Below, one piece after another: positions 10,593 through 20,674 of a stretch of DNA of 64,000 nucleotides (position 1 is its first letter; each line of letters begins with the position of its first letter). Source of the DNA: Aphrocallistes beatrix (taxonomy: Eukaryota; Porifera; Hexactinellida; Sceptrulophora; Aphrocallistidae); the NCBI GenBank assembly GCA_963281255.1, contig OY725496.1:434001-498000 (forward strand), in the 5' to 3' direction. The notes under the pieces are model-generated. The model was given only the letters and a program-made list of their open reading frames with translations. It was not told the origin of the DNA and made no database searches. A program made the translations under genes and the position numbers.

Positions 10593-11747
10593 ATGGAAAA
10601 TAGTACATTAATGCGTGGAGATACAATTTTCTTTCTGATAGATTGTATCACACTTGTCCCACTTATATTCATATCCTCAATTTTGTATATTGTTTGGAAT
10701 GTTTACTTTGTTAAGAAAATAATTTTATTTACTAAAGCACGTTCACAAGCACTAGAAAAGGCTAGATATGATATTCTAGGAAATTACAAACAGTTAGCTG
10801 ACAATCACAAGATCGAGGTTGTAAAATATTCCTTTCTTTTAACGATCAACATCGTTGAAGTTCTCGGGTTTATTGCGTACGCGATATCAGTTGTAGCTTC
10901 CTATATCTTCACAGATGGCAGACAACCAAGTTTCCCTGATTATGTTCAAGTATCCAATTGTACAAAGAGTTTTGTCTCTGGAAGTTCAATACAAAGACTT
11001 TCTTCATTAATTCCTGTAATAGGTTTCTGTGAAGCAGCAGGACAGGTCGCTATTCTTCTCACATTGGCTCTCTGCATCTGTCTCATCAAATACTTGCGTA
11101 GTTGCTATTATGAGAAGGGAGGAGAATTCAAATGGATATTTTGGTTCATGCTTTTAACATCATTCATCTGCGTCAATATTCTAATATTCAGTGCAGTGCC
11201 TCCACTAATGATTTTCCATCGAATTATTGAGCCTTTTTTCCAGGTAATCTATTTTGTTTTATTCGTCAGACATGTACGCCTATTCCACCACACATTGAAG
11301 AGACAGACGATCGATTTGAAAATAATCAACAGACCAAAATCAGCAATTCAGACATCAATCAGACTGGTGAGACAGTTTGATGTGATTTCTACACTGAATA
11401 GCATCGCTATTGCATGTTTCATCTTCGCTGATTTCCTGCCACAATATTCATTTGTTATTTCTATCGCTCTTTACTTTGGTCCCTGTTTCTCAGAATATGC
11501 TTATGGGAGAGTATTCTATCAACCTCCACTGGTGGATGCTGATCAAGTGAATAAGCTCAATATGGCAATCATCATTCTAAACTGGATCGCAAATATCGCT
11601 GTTGCATTTGCATGCATTTGTATATTCTCTCACTACTTTTTCATATCAATCACCCTTTTTGGATCAAAAGTATTGCAGGATCTTAGAATGCGATTTGGAA
11701 TTCGAGTATACAGAACACCCATAATAAGGCAACCACTTTTAAAATAG
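10593..11747 (+). CDS. Multi-pass membrane protein, orphan 385-residue family, member 2
   Basis: An intronless 384-residue protein dominated by hydrophobic segments at about 12-40, 77-106, 146-168, 181-203, 207-230, 262-304 (one or two spans) and 324-357: seven or eight passes. Family-constant features are the first basic loop (ARSQALEKARYDILGN, about 49-64), an N-glycosylation-type site with a cysteine (N122, C123) in the TM2-TM3 loop, C146 at the start of TM3, a basic loop after TM5 (TLKRQTIDLKII, about 234-245), and a tail ending PIIRQPLL. If the glycosylation-type loop is outside, N122/C123 and C146 face out and the basic loops are cytoplasmic, as in a 7TM receptor; that is inference. I do not recognise the family. 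The start follows a TATA box by about 45 bp. Confidence 0.85.
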   Translation: MENSTLMRGDTIFFLIDCITLVPLIFISSILYIVWNVYFVKKIILFTKARSQALEKARYDILGNYKQLADNHKIEVVKYSFLLTINIVEVLGFIAYAISVVASYIFTDGRQPSFPDYVQVSNCTKSFVSGSSIQRLSSLIPVIGFCEAAGQVAILLTLALCICLIKYLRSCYYEKGGEFKWIFWFMLLTSFICVNILIFSAVPPLMIFHRIIEPFFQVIYFVLFVRHVRLFHHTLKRQTIDLKIINRPKSAIQTSIRLVRQFDVISTLNSIAIACFIFADFLPQYSFVISIALYFGPCFSEYAYGRVFYQPPLVDADQVNKLNMAIIILNWIANIAVAFACICIFSHYFFISITLFGSKVLQDLRMRFGIRVYRTPIIRQPLLK

Positions 11748-11795
11748 ATATTATGGTTAATAATATGAAATTGTTATACTGTATTGTGAAAGTAC

Positions 11796-11801
11796 AATAA
11801 A
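11796..11801 (+). terminator. Polyadenylation signal
   Basis: AATAAA about 50 bp after the stop codon of the 10593 gene. Confidence 0.55.
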
Positions 11802-11839
11802 AAAGTTGATGTTTGTATGTAGTTGGATTCTATCTCAAC

Positions 11840-12830
11840 AAAAATTAGACTGAATTCTCTATTCATACAAAATATGATAAACTGGACTTTGACTGGAGAT
11901 ATACTTTACTTTTAATACAGCGTATTTTCATTCTATTTAAATACGCTTCGGAGGTCAAAATTTAAAAATTGCGAAATATTCACCTTTTAACAAAAATTAA
12001 TTTGAAATGTATAGTTTTGTACCAAAATCCCTCAATAGACCACTATGGATCAATTTTTACCAAAATTCCAGTTTGGTTCAATAACATTGAAGTGATCTCA
12101 AATCTTTGCAAACATCATACATAACTCAAAAAATATTCAAAATTCCATAAAATCTCCGATTTAAAGCGAGTGAGAAATGTCTCTTCGACGTTAATGGTAA
12201 AATTGTTCTCTAGACAGTTATCATGTTTTAAATTCAAAACTTACTCCAAATTTCGACATTTTACTTTGACGCATCACAAATGTCTGGAAAGTAATATTAT
12301 CGCAATTATAAACCAAGAGACAATTTTACGTTGTTTGAATTTTGAGATATTTAAAATTTGAATAATTTTTGAATTGTTAGAATTGTTGCAATGAATTGAG
12401 ATTGGAAATTTTAAAAAAATTCCATAACTCTGAATGAAATTCAATGAAAGTCCGGAATTGAATTTCTACACCAATGATAATATTCATATACCGTATACTA
12501 TACTAATAACTCTGTGCCAGCGTAGGATACTATATATGCTAACTATCCAATTGAGCAATGTTATCATTAAAAATAATCAATTTGAGCCAATTTAATTGGA
12601 TCATTAGTTTTTGTTATGATGTTTTCGTAAGCGGGAAAATTACCATATTACTTTTTCTTTGGTTATGTAGACATTAGCTGTAAATTCAATATTATGATGC
12701 AATTTACCTGATTGATCTAATCTACAATACTTTACCATTATATGCGTTGAATAATCAGAAAGCAAATGGATAAATCAATGGGATACATTAGTAATTGTTA
12801 TCAAATTTCCTTAAAATATCAAAAAGATAT
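11840..12830. repeat. Duplicated intergenic block, copy 1
   Basis: Matches 17010-17930 in direct orientation over nearly its whole length with small indels (shared landmarks TCTATTCATACAAAATATG and ACCGTATACTATAC). No coding frame is shared between the two. It is part of a larger duplication that carries the membrane-protein genes. Confidence 0.75.
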
Positions 12831-12991
12831 CACATTTTGCCTACACTTTTCTAAAGCAGTTACCACGCAGAAATCCGACAAAGTCTCGAGCTGCAAAATG
12901 AGTAGTCGAGTATAGAAACTTATCGCAGTGAGCAATAACTGTGCTCGACTATACTCACTTGGAAGCGCCGGACTTTGCGGGATGTCTGGAT

Positions 12992-13417
12992 CAGAGTGGA
13001 CCATGGGTCACTGGGTCATGGGTCATCATGGGTCACTTGGGTCACTTGGGTCACATAAATCGCTGGGTCAGTTGGGTCATGGGTCACGACCTCTTGACCC
13101 AGTGACCCAGTCACTGGGTCACTTGGTCACTGGATTACAGGGTCATGGGTCACATGGGTCACATAAATCGATGGATCATCTCTGTAGTTTTAGAAGGTTA
13201 TAAGAATAAATTAATTGATTAACATAATTTACTTGTATGTGTTGTGTTAAACTAGTCTGGGTCACTGTGTCACGTACTGGGTCACTGGGTCACGTACTGG
13301 GTCACTGGGTCACATACTGGGTCACTGGGTCACGTACTGGGTCACTGGGTCATGGGTTACGCATACAATGGGTCAGACGGGTCATGGATCACTGCAAGTG
13401 ACCCATGGTCCACTCTG
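12992..13417. mobile_element. hAT-type MITE filled with GGGTCA repeats
   Basis: Ends CAGAGTGGACCATGGGTCAC in exact inverted orientation, flanked by perfect 8 bp duplications GTCTGGAT (12984-12991, 13418-13425). The interior consists largely of GGGTCA hexamers spaced by 2, 3 or 6 bp in both orientations, interrupted at about 13180-13250 by AT-rich sequence. Non-coding. Confidence 0.9.
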
Positions 13418-13499
13418 GTCTGGATACAACGGATAGTAACTCTTGGGAGAGGAAAATTTAGGTATCCTTTTGAGATATTTAAGTTAATCATTAAGAAAA

Positions 13500-13735
13500 A
13501 ATCTAATGTAAAATTAATTTTTTTTTTGTGTTTGTCCGAATTGATTGAAGAATTTATAGTCATAGAGATGTGAAAATTGGCATGTAGGTGTCAAATGATA
13601 TGACTACGATTAAGTTCTAAGATCTAAGCGAAATTTTCTCATCTCTGCAAAAAAGATGGAAAACAAATTTTCACACCTTTACTATACAACATATGACTTC
13701 ACTCTCACAGTAGAAATCACTGTACGACACTACAA
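13500..13735 (-). repeat. Repeat family B, 3' part, inverted
   Basis: Reverse-complement match to 29920-30080 and 55425-55570: TTGATTGAAGAATT, then the GAAATTTTC...CTCTGCAAAAAAGATGGAAAACAA stretch. Truncated, no coding. Confidence 0.65.
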
Positions 13736-13779
13736 TAGATTGCCATTGTTATTACTACTTTAAAGTCTCAACTTAGAAG

Positions 13780-14060
13780 TGATATACCGTTCATGTCAAA
13801 AGGAAATTTCTCTCCGAAATTCCAATTCATTTTTCCTACTAAACATAAAGTAATGTAAGTATGATGATTAAATATACAAATCGACATGACATACAACACT
13901 GTTTTAATTTAACATTATGACTCTTTGTTATTCAATACTATGTAAGATTACTTGTGGAAACATTATCTTTACAAAGAAAGGGGAATTACCATGTTGTAAT
14001 ATCCTTATTACTCTTAGTGAGCAGGACTATGTATATACTATGTACAGCATATAAATTTGA
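13780..14060. repeat. Duplicated upstream block, copy 1
   Basis: Matches 18490-18755 directly (ATACCGTTCATGTCAAAAGG; CTTGTGGAAACATTATC). It places the 14897 and 19176 genes in the same duplicated unit. Confidence 0.7.
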
Positions 14061-14840
14061 GGAATTTGAGCTTCAGATAGATACAACCACTTCGAGGCCC
14101 ATCCAGGGATTTATAGCACCTTAGACTCCCAGTGGGTGTTATCCCCTGATCAGAATATCTGTAATTTGTGGTCTCTGGGAACTCCGTCATCCCTCCCCCT
14201 TAGAAGAAACATCTTGGTGACTTAAAACCCTTAAATTCTTAACAAATTCTAAGAATTTAGACAAATTCTTAGAATTTGAGCAAATTCTAAGAAAGATTCT
14301 TTGAATTTAATTTATTAATTTTAGTGAATAAAACCCCAGGAATGTGATGTGCAACGTATTTCTATGGATTACGAAATTATCGAATTCAACTACAGCAGGG
14401 GTTCTTGACCGGTGGAAATTTTAGCATTTCTGGGTGGAAGTATGTAGAATCTAGGATGCTAAAATATTTCTCAGGAAAAGTACAGACTGCATAGTGGTAC
14501 TGACAGCAAAATGTAAATTTCAGAATTACAGCAATTGTTCAGGAATGAAACCCTATTTTCAAACCCAGGATTACGACCAAATGACTAATTACAATCTATT
14601 CTTCCAGGATTCAAAATCTTGATGAATAGAATATTTTTGGAATGCGTAAAATAAAAGGGGAAAAGCATGATTAGATAACACGAAGGGGGAAATCATGCGA
14701 ATAAGGTTAAGAACTACTAGACTACAACATATTATGAAAAAGGTAAAGTAAGCAGTTACAAGTCATAATGATTAAGGTTTAGGGAAAATTACCATGTGCC
14801 AATATCCTTTGTATTATTACAGCTAAAGACTATATATGTC
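14061..14840. other. Intergenic DNA with degenerate AATTCTTAGAATT repeats
   Basis: At 14220-14320, runs of AAATTCTAAGAATTT and its complement recur; a shorter relative lies at 18780-18940. No gene seen. Confidence 0.45.
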
Positions 14841-14845
14841 GACAG

Positions 14846-14855
14846 TATATATAAG
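14846..14855 (+). promoter_or_regulatory. TATA-like box
   Basis: TATATATAAG about 45 bp before the ATG at 14897, identical in the paralogue (19124-19133). Confidence 0.65.
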
Positions 14856-14896
14856 AACACAATGTTGAACTCTGCACAAGACTATAAGAAAAAGAT

Positions 14897-16054
14897 ATGC
14901 ATGATAATATTTTGGTACACGATTGGGAAATCGTTTTTAAGGTGGATTGTATTCTTTTATCGCTATTTACTTTTCTAACAGGAATTTTGTACATTCTTTG
15001 GAACGTTTACTTTCTCAAAAAAGTTCGATTTTTTATCACACAACGTTCACGAGCACTAGAAAAGGCTAAACATGATATTTTGGGAAATTTTGCACAATTA
15101 GCGGAAAACCATAAGATCGAAATAGTGAAATATTGCTTTCTTTTCGCCATCAGTAATGCAGAATTATTCACTACCATTGCTTATGCTTCCGCTTCTCTTG
15201 CGGCTTATCTTGTCCAATATAACATATATGTATCTAATTTCCCTGAAAACGTTGAAAGATCAAACTGCTCTTTACACTTTGTCAATTTCAAAAATATGCA
15301 ATCAGTTTCTTCTCGAAATCCCGCACTAAATTTCTGTCTAGCAATAGAACAAGTCGGAATGATCTTCATAATGACCTTTTGTATCTGTCTTGTCAAATAC
15401 TTAAATAATAGTTACTTCAAAATCGGAGGTAGTTTAAGATGGATTTTACGTTTTCTTTTGATCACACTATTCATATGCACTATTATACTGGTCTGTAGTG
15501 TGGTGCCTGCTTTGATGGTTTTTTATTTTTTATTTGGACCTATAATTCAATTCTTTTATTTATACTTATTCGTCAAGTATTTGCGCATATTTCATCGCAC
15601 CTTGAAGAGACAGACTATTGACTTGAAGATAATCTGCAAACCCAAAGCAACGATTGAAACATCAATTAGATTAAGGAAACAATTTACTGTCGTTTCAACT
15701 TTGAACTGTATTTGTATTGGATGCCTTATTTTCGGTGAATTTTTGGAACAATATGTTTTCGTTATCTCCATAGCTCTTTATTTTGCACCTTGTTTCACTG
15801 AATACGCTTATGGGAGAGTATTATATCAGGCTCCACTAGTAAACACAGTTCAGTTCGACCAACTTAAAATGGCAGTAGAAATCATCAACTGGATCGCAAA
15901 TGCCTTTTATATCGTGGCTTGTATTTGCATAGCTTCTCACTTCTTTTCGATATCATTATTTCTTTTTAGTACCAAAGTACGAAACGACCTTAAGATGAGA
16001 TTTGGAAATCGTTTCCGTTATAGTCCAATAATAACCCAACCACTTTTACAGTAG
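14897..16054 (+). CDS. Multi-pass membrane protein, orphan 385-residue family, member 3
   Basis: An intronless 385-residue protein starting MHDNILVHDW. Hydrophobic spans align with those of the 10593 protein. Kept features: QRSRALEKAKHDILGNFAQL in loop 1, SNCS with its cysteine between TM2 and TM3, NFC at the start of TM3, FHRTLKRQTIDLKII after TM5, CFTEYAYGR after the sixth hydrophobic block, and the tail SPIITQPLLQ. It differs from the 10593 protein mainly in the TM2-TM3 loop, the likely external face. Its closest relative is the gene at 19176 (about nine residues in ten identical by eye). The start is fixed by the TATA box at 14846 and by alignment to the paralogue. Function unknown. Confidence 0.85.
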   Translation: MHDNILVHDWEIVFKVDCILLSLFTFLTGILYILWNVYFLKKVRFFITQRSRALEKAKHDILGNFAQLAENHKIEIVKYCFLFAISNAELFTTIAYASASLAAYLVQYNIYVSNFPENVERSNCSLHFVNFKNMQSVSSRNPALNFCLAIEQVGMIFIMTFCICLVKYLNNSYFKIGGSLRWILRFLLITLFICTIILVCSVVPALMVFYFLFGPIIQFFYLYLFVKYLRIFHRTLKRQTIDLKIICKPKATIETSIRLRKQFTVVSTLNCICIGCLIFGEFLEQYVFVISIALYFAPCFTEYAYGRVLYQAPLVNTVQFDQLKMAVEIINWIANAFYIVACICIASHFFSISLFLFSTKVRNDLKMRFGNRFRYSPIITQPLLQ

Positions 16055-16164
16055 ATATACTATTTTTGTATCTTTTCCCATGCATTATACTTGCACATGT
16101 AAATGTATTGTTTTCCATATATACTTCATGTTTGGTTGCATTAAATCTTGAATAACTGAATAAT

Positions 16165-16171
16165 GATAGAG
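16165..16171 (+). other. Paralogous empty site for the Ginger/MITE insertions
   Basis: GATAGAG followed by TGACTGCTAAAAGTTGCATA here corresponds to GTATAGAG (20444-20451) before, and GTATAGAG then TGATTGCTAATAGTTGCATA (from 26429) after, the two nested transposons downstream of the 19176 gene. This copy shows the uninterrupted order. Confidence 0.8.
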
Positions 16172-16215
16172 TGACTGCTAAAAGTTGCATAGGCATCAGG
16201 GCGCGTAGACTCAAG

Positions 16216-16990
16216 ATAAAAATTGGTGGAGCCATAGCCTACTATATATAAGGCCTCACAGTAACTTGCAGATTTGGGACTATGGATGCGGTAGAAGATG
16301 GTTGAACAAATACATGGGCTTCCTTAAGTCATTAACAAAGCACAATAGAGCTTAGGAATGTATTACCAGCATGTATAAATATAGTGTCAAAGTACCCATA
16401 TCCGTTGTTAAAATTTAGAATAGTCACCATATGTTTGTGCAATAGGTTACATTCGTGACAAATTTGGTGATTTTCAGAGGTCGTTTAATGGAACTTCTAC
16501 ATAAGTGTTTTTATTTTAAAATTTTTCGCATAGAACTGAGATGTGAATGGGTTAATATGAAAATTTGGATTTTTATGGAATGTTTCAAGATATAGGTTCA
16601 AATGGTATAAATAAGTTTCCATAGCAACCCTGGAATGTAGCAACATTCCATTAGAACAGTTCAATTCTTTCGAATTAACCTGTTCCTACCTTGATCATTT
16701 TTAAAAATCATACATTAATACGCTTTAAAATGTGCTTAAAACTGGTCAGAAAATGATCAAAATGCATCTTAAATCTGAAAATAACAGGTGTGAAAAACCA
16801 CACAACTCACATTCTACACATACTAGTTGAAGTCAGCCAACAAGACCAATGGGCTCTAAAATACGACTTCCTATCTAACAATAATACATCTCCTATGTCT
16901 AACAAGAGCGGATTCCGAGCTATAATAATACACAATTAACCCGAGTTCCAGGATCCGAGATTGAACGACTACAGTTCCTACTTAAAGGAG
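16216..16990. repeat. Element related to the fold-back repeat at 33547-34810
   Basis: 16230-16660 matches, in reverse complement, 34475-34810 (TATATATAAGGCCT terminal part, ATGGATGCGGTAGAAGATG, GATTTTCAGAGG arm sequence). The remainder to 16990 shows no gene. Confidence 0.55.
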
Positions 16991-17009
16991 TCTATGATCT
17001 CAAAAAAAA

Positions 17010-17930
17010 TTGAATGTAATTCTCTATTCATACAAAATATGGTAAACTGGAGATATACTTTACTTTTAATACAGCGTATTTTCATTTAATTTAAATACGC
17101 CGCGGGTATCAAAATTAAAAAATAGCTAAGTTCACTTTTGGACAAAAATTAATTTGAAATTTAGAATTATGTACCAAAATCCCTAAATAAACCCCTTTAA
17201 GTCAATTTTATCAAAATTCCCGTTTAGTTCAATAACGTTGAAGTGATCTCTAATCCTCGCAAATATCATACATCATTCAAAAAATATTCAAAATTTTATA
17301 AAATCTCCGATTCAAAACGACGAGAAGGTCTCTACGACGTTAATGGTAAAATTGTTTTCTAGACAGTTATCATGTTTTAAATTCAAAACTTACTCTAAAT
17401 TTTGGCATTTTACTTTGACGCATCACAAATGTCTAGAAAGCAATATTATCGCAATTATAAACCTGGAGACAATTCTACGTTGTTTGAATCTGGAGATTTT
17501 TTAAAATTTGAATAACTTTTGAATTGTTAGAATTGTTGCGATGAATTGAGATTGGAAATTTTATAAAAAATCCATAACTCTAAATGAAATTCAATAAATA
17601 GTCGGGAATTGAATTTCTATAGCAATGGTAATATTCATATACCGTATACTATACGAATAACTCTGTGCCAGCGTAGGATGATTTATATGCTAATTATCTA
17701 ATTGAGCAATGTTATCATTATCAAAGTATTGCATAATAGGAATTATTGGGACAAAAATAATCAATTTGAGCCGACTTAATTTTACCATTAGTTTTTATTA
17801 TGATGTATTTATTTGTAAGCAGGAAAATTACCACATGACTTCTTTGGTTGTGTAGACATTAGCTGTAATATCAATATTACGATGCAATTTTACCTGATTG
17901 ATCCAATTCAAAATACTCTTTTTGAGATTT
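17010..17930. repeat. Duplicated intergenic block, copy 2
   Basis: Direct duplicate of 11840-12830. Confidence 0.75.
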
Positions 17931-18489
17931 AGAAATAATTTAATGTGCTTTTTAAAAAATAATTTAATGTAAAATTAAATTTTACATTAAATGAGTTCGT
18001 GAAGATCAACGTAAATATATGATATATTATAAAACAGGATTTTTGTCCGAATTGCTCAAATAATTCGTCAGCTATAGTATACAAGCAAGTTCATATATCC
18101 GAGAAAAGGTTAACGCTTCAAAAAATAAGTCAAACCCCAGATAAATATTGTGATGAAAATCAAGATGTTGGTAAGGAAAACATTGTTTATAACCCCGAAA
18201 TTCCTCTTAGTAATTGTCGACCCTCTCAAAAAGAAAGAAATGTGCTTATGGGAAAAGTATAGCCAAACGGAGGGATAAATGATGAGAAGGCATTAAATTA
18301 GGCCCGGCAATATCTTGATGTATAAGTACATGGATCATTATACTGATTTTTCATGGTTGTAAAAGATATGCTATTACCCAGTGAAAAATCTTGATTAAAA
18401 AAATTGGAATGGAGGATTTATTTCTGTAGGTATTTAAACAGTTAAGAAACCAGTTCGAGTGATAATAATTTAGGACAAATCCGAGGAAC
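17931..18489. other. Intergenic DNA
   Basis: AT-rich; a small inverted pair TTAATGTAAAATTAA / TTTTACATTAAA at about 17965-17990. No gene. Confidence 0.4.
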
Positions 18490-18755
18490 AACAGAAGTGG
18501 CATACCATTCATGTCAAAAGGAAATCTCTCAGAAATTCCAATTAATTATTAGACATACAGTAATGCAGGTATGATAATTAAATATAGAAAACGACATGAC
18601 ATACAACACTGTTTCAATTTAACATTATGACTCTTTGTTATTCAATACTATGTAAGATCACTTGTGGAAACATTATCCTTGCAAAGAAGGGGGAACTACC
18701 ATGTTGTAATATCCTTATTATTCTTAGTGAGCAGGATTATGTATGTAAATTTGAG
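18490..18755. repeat. Duplicated upstream block, copy 2
   Basis: Direct duplicate of 13780-14060, upstream of the 19176 gene. Confidence 0.7.
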
Positions 18756-19123
18756 CAGATAAGCAGATAAATTTGAGGAATTTAATTCTTAGCGAATTCT
18801 AAGAATTATTCTTTGAATTATAAATTCTAAGGCTAATTATTAGAAATCGTTAAGAATTCTTACTCTGAAATTCTTAACAAATTCTCAGAATTTGAGCAAA
18901 TTCGATGAAAAATTCTTAGAATCTGAAATAAGTCTTTAGTGAATAAGGCCCCTCAGGAAAGTGATATGTCCTTCTATGGATCACGAAATTATTGAATTCA
19001 ACTACATCATATTATGAAAAAGGTAAAGTAAGCTGTTATTATGCTTAGTGACTAAGATTAGAAAAAATGAGCATGCTCCAATATCCTTTGTATTATTACA
19101 GCTCATATTGTGTATGTCGACAG

Positions 19124-19133
19124 TATATATAAG
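19124..19133 (+). promoter_or_regulatory. TATA-like box that decides the start of the 19176 gene
   Basis: TATATATAAG lies inside the longest possible reading frame (ATG at 19110). A start upstream of its own TATA box is unlikely, so the ATG at 19176, matching the paralogue, is preferred. Confidence 0.65.
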
Positions 19134-19175
19134 AACACAAAGTTGAAATCTGCACAATACTATAGAAAAAATAAT

Positions 19176-20333
19176 ATGCATGATAAAATTTTGGTGCACG
19201 ATTGGGAAATCGGTTTTAAAGTGAATTGTATTCTTTTATCGCTATTTACTTTTCTAACAGGAATTTTGTACATTCTTTGGAACGTTTATTTTCTCAAAAA
19301 AGTTCGATTTTTTATCACTCAACGTTCACGAGCCTTAGAAAAGGCGAAACATGACATTTTAGGAAATTTTGCACAATTAGCGGAAAACCATAAGATCGAA
19401 ATAGTGAAATATTGCTTTCTTTTCGTCATCAGTAATGCAGAATTATTCACCGCCATTGCTTTTGCTTCAGCTTCTCTTGCGACTTATCTTGTCCAATATA
19501 CCAAAGATCTATCTAATTTCTCTGAAAAGGTTGAAAAATCTAACTGCTCTTTACACTATGTCAATTTCAAAAGTATTCAATCAGTTTCTTCCCAAATTCC
19601 CGCGCTAAATTTCTGTATAGCATTAGAACAAGTCGGAGTGATGCTCATAATGACTCTCTGCATCTGTCTTCTCAAATACTTGCATACTAGTTATTTCAAA
19701 ATCGGAGGTAGTTTAAGATGGATTTTACGTTTTCTTTTGATCACACTATTCATATGCATCGTTATACTGGTCTGTAGTGTGGTGCCTGCATTGATGATTT
19801 TTTATTTTTTATTTGGACCAATAATTCAATTCTTTTATTTATACATATTCGTCAAGTATTTGCGCATATTTCATCGCACCTTAAAGAGACAGACTATTGA
19901 CTTGAAGATAATCTGCAAACCCAAAGCAACGATTGATTCATCAATTAGATTAAGGAAACAATTCACTGTCGTTTCAACCCTGAACTGTATTGGTATTGGA
20001 TGCCTTATTTTCGGTAAATTTTTGGTGCAATATGTTTTCGTTATCTCCATAGCTCTTTATTTTGCACCTTGTTTCACTGAATACGCTTATGGGAGAGTAT
20101 TATATCAAGCTCCACTAGTAAACACAGTTCAGTTCGACCAACTTAAAATGACAGTAGAAATCATCAATTGGATTGCAAATGCCTTTAATATTGTGGCCTG
20201 TATTTGCATAGCCTCTCACTTCATTTTAATATCATTGTTTCTTTTTAGCGTCAAAGTACGCAACGACCTTAAAATGAGATTTGGAAATCGTTTCCGTTAT
20301 AGTCCAATAATAACCCAACCACTTTTACAGTAG
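19176..20333 (+). CDS. Multi-pass membrane protein, orphan 385-residue family, member 4
   Basis: 385 residues, intronless, starting MHDKILVHDWEIGF. An in-frame ATG at 19110 would add 22 residues but lies before the TATA box and has no counterpart in the sister gene at 14897. Near-identical to that sister in loop 1, TM4-TM5, the TLKRQTIDLKII loop and the C-terminus. Changes concentrate in the TM2-TM3 loop (TKDLSNFSEKVEKSNCS against NIYVSNFPENVERSNCS) and around TM3. The 3' flank is interrupted about 110 bp after the stop by nested transposons. Function unknown; receptor-like by topology only. Confidence 0.85.
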   Translation: MHDKILVHDWEIGFKVNCILLSLFTFLTGILYILWNVYFLKKVRFFITQRSRALEKAKHDILGNFAQLAENHKIEIVKYCFLFVISNAELFTAIAFASASLATYLVQYTKDLSNFSEKVEKSNCSLHYVNFKSIQSVSSQIPALNFCIALEQVGVMLIMTLCICLLKYLHTSYFKIGGSLRWILRFLLITLFICIVILVCSVVPALMIFYFLFGPIIQFFYLYIFVKYLRIFHRTLKRQTIDLKIICKPKATIDSSIRLRKQFTVVSTLNCIGIGCLIFGKFLVQYVFVISIALYFAPCFTEYAYGRVLYQAPLVNTVQFDQLKMTVEIINWIANAFNIVACICIASHFILISLFLFSVKVRNDLKMRFGNRFRYSPIITQPLLQ

Positions 20334-20443
20334 ATATGTACTATTTTGTATCTTTTCTAATGCATTATACTAGTACATGTAAATGTATTGCTTCCATATC
20401 TCTTCCATGTTTGGTTGTATTAAATCCTGAATAACTGTATAAT

Positions 20444-20451
20444 GTATAGAG
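20444..20451 (+). repeat. 8 bp target duplication (left copy) of the older MITE
   Basis: GTATAGAG, repeated exactly at 26429-26436. Confidence 0.8.
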
Positions 20452-20452
20452 C
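20449..20452 (+). repeat. 4 bp target duplication (left copy) of the Ginger element
   Basis: GAGC, repeated at 26145-26148. It spans the last three bases of the MITE target duplication and the first MITE base. Confidence 0.85.
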
Positions 20453-20565
20453 TGTTGCATGATATTCTGAGATTCTAGTATAGCATAACCATGGACGGCA
20501 TATTACCATGATATTCTGAGATGTAGTCAATGTGAAGCTTGAGATTCACTTGTGGTTTACTAATA
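20453..20565 (+). repeat. Left terminal inverted repeat of the Ginger element
   Basis: TGTTGCATGATATTCTGAGA at the tip; the inner part includes GCATAACCATGGACGGCATA and GTGAAGCTTGAGATTCAC, matching the right arm nearly base for base. Confidence 0.9.
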
Positions 20566-20674
20566 TGTATGGATTTTTGCTTATATAATCGACATTATTT
20601 CTTTTCATTATTGATAGTTGATTATTTTACTAATTTGCTACACAATTTCATTTATTGACTTGATTCGAATTGGA

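Noticed and set aside
19110..19175. Longer start for the 19176 gene
   Set aside because: The TATA-like box at 19124-19133 lies inside this extension and the paralogue has no matching residues.
20618..20674. Upstream extension of transposase exon 1
   Set aside because: The frame only opens at a non-ATG codon (TTG); the first ATG in frame is 20675.
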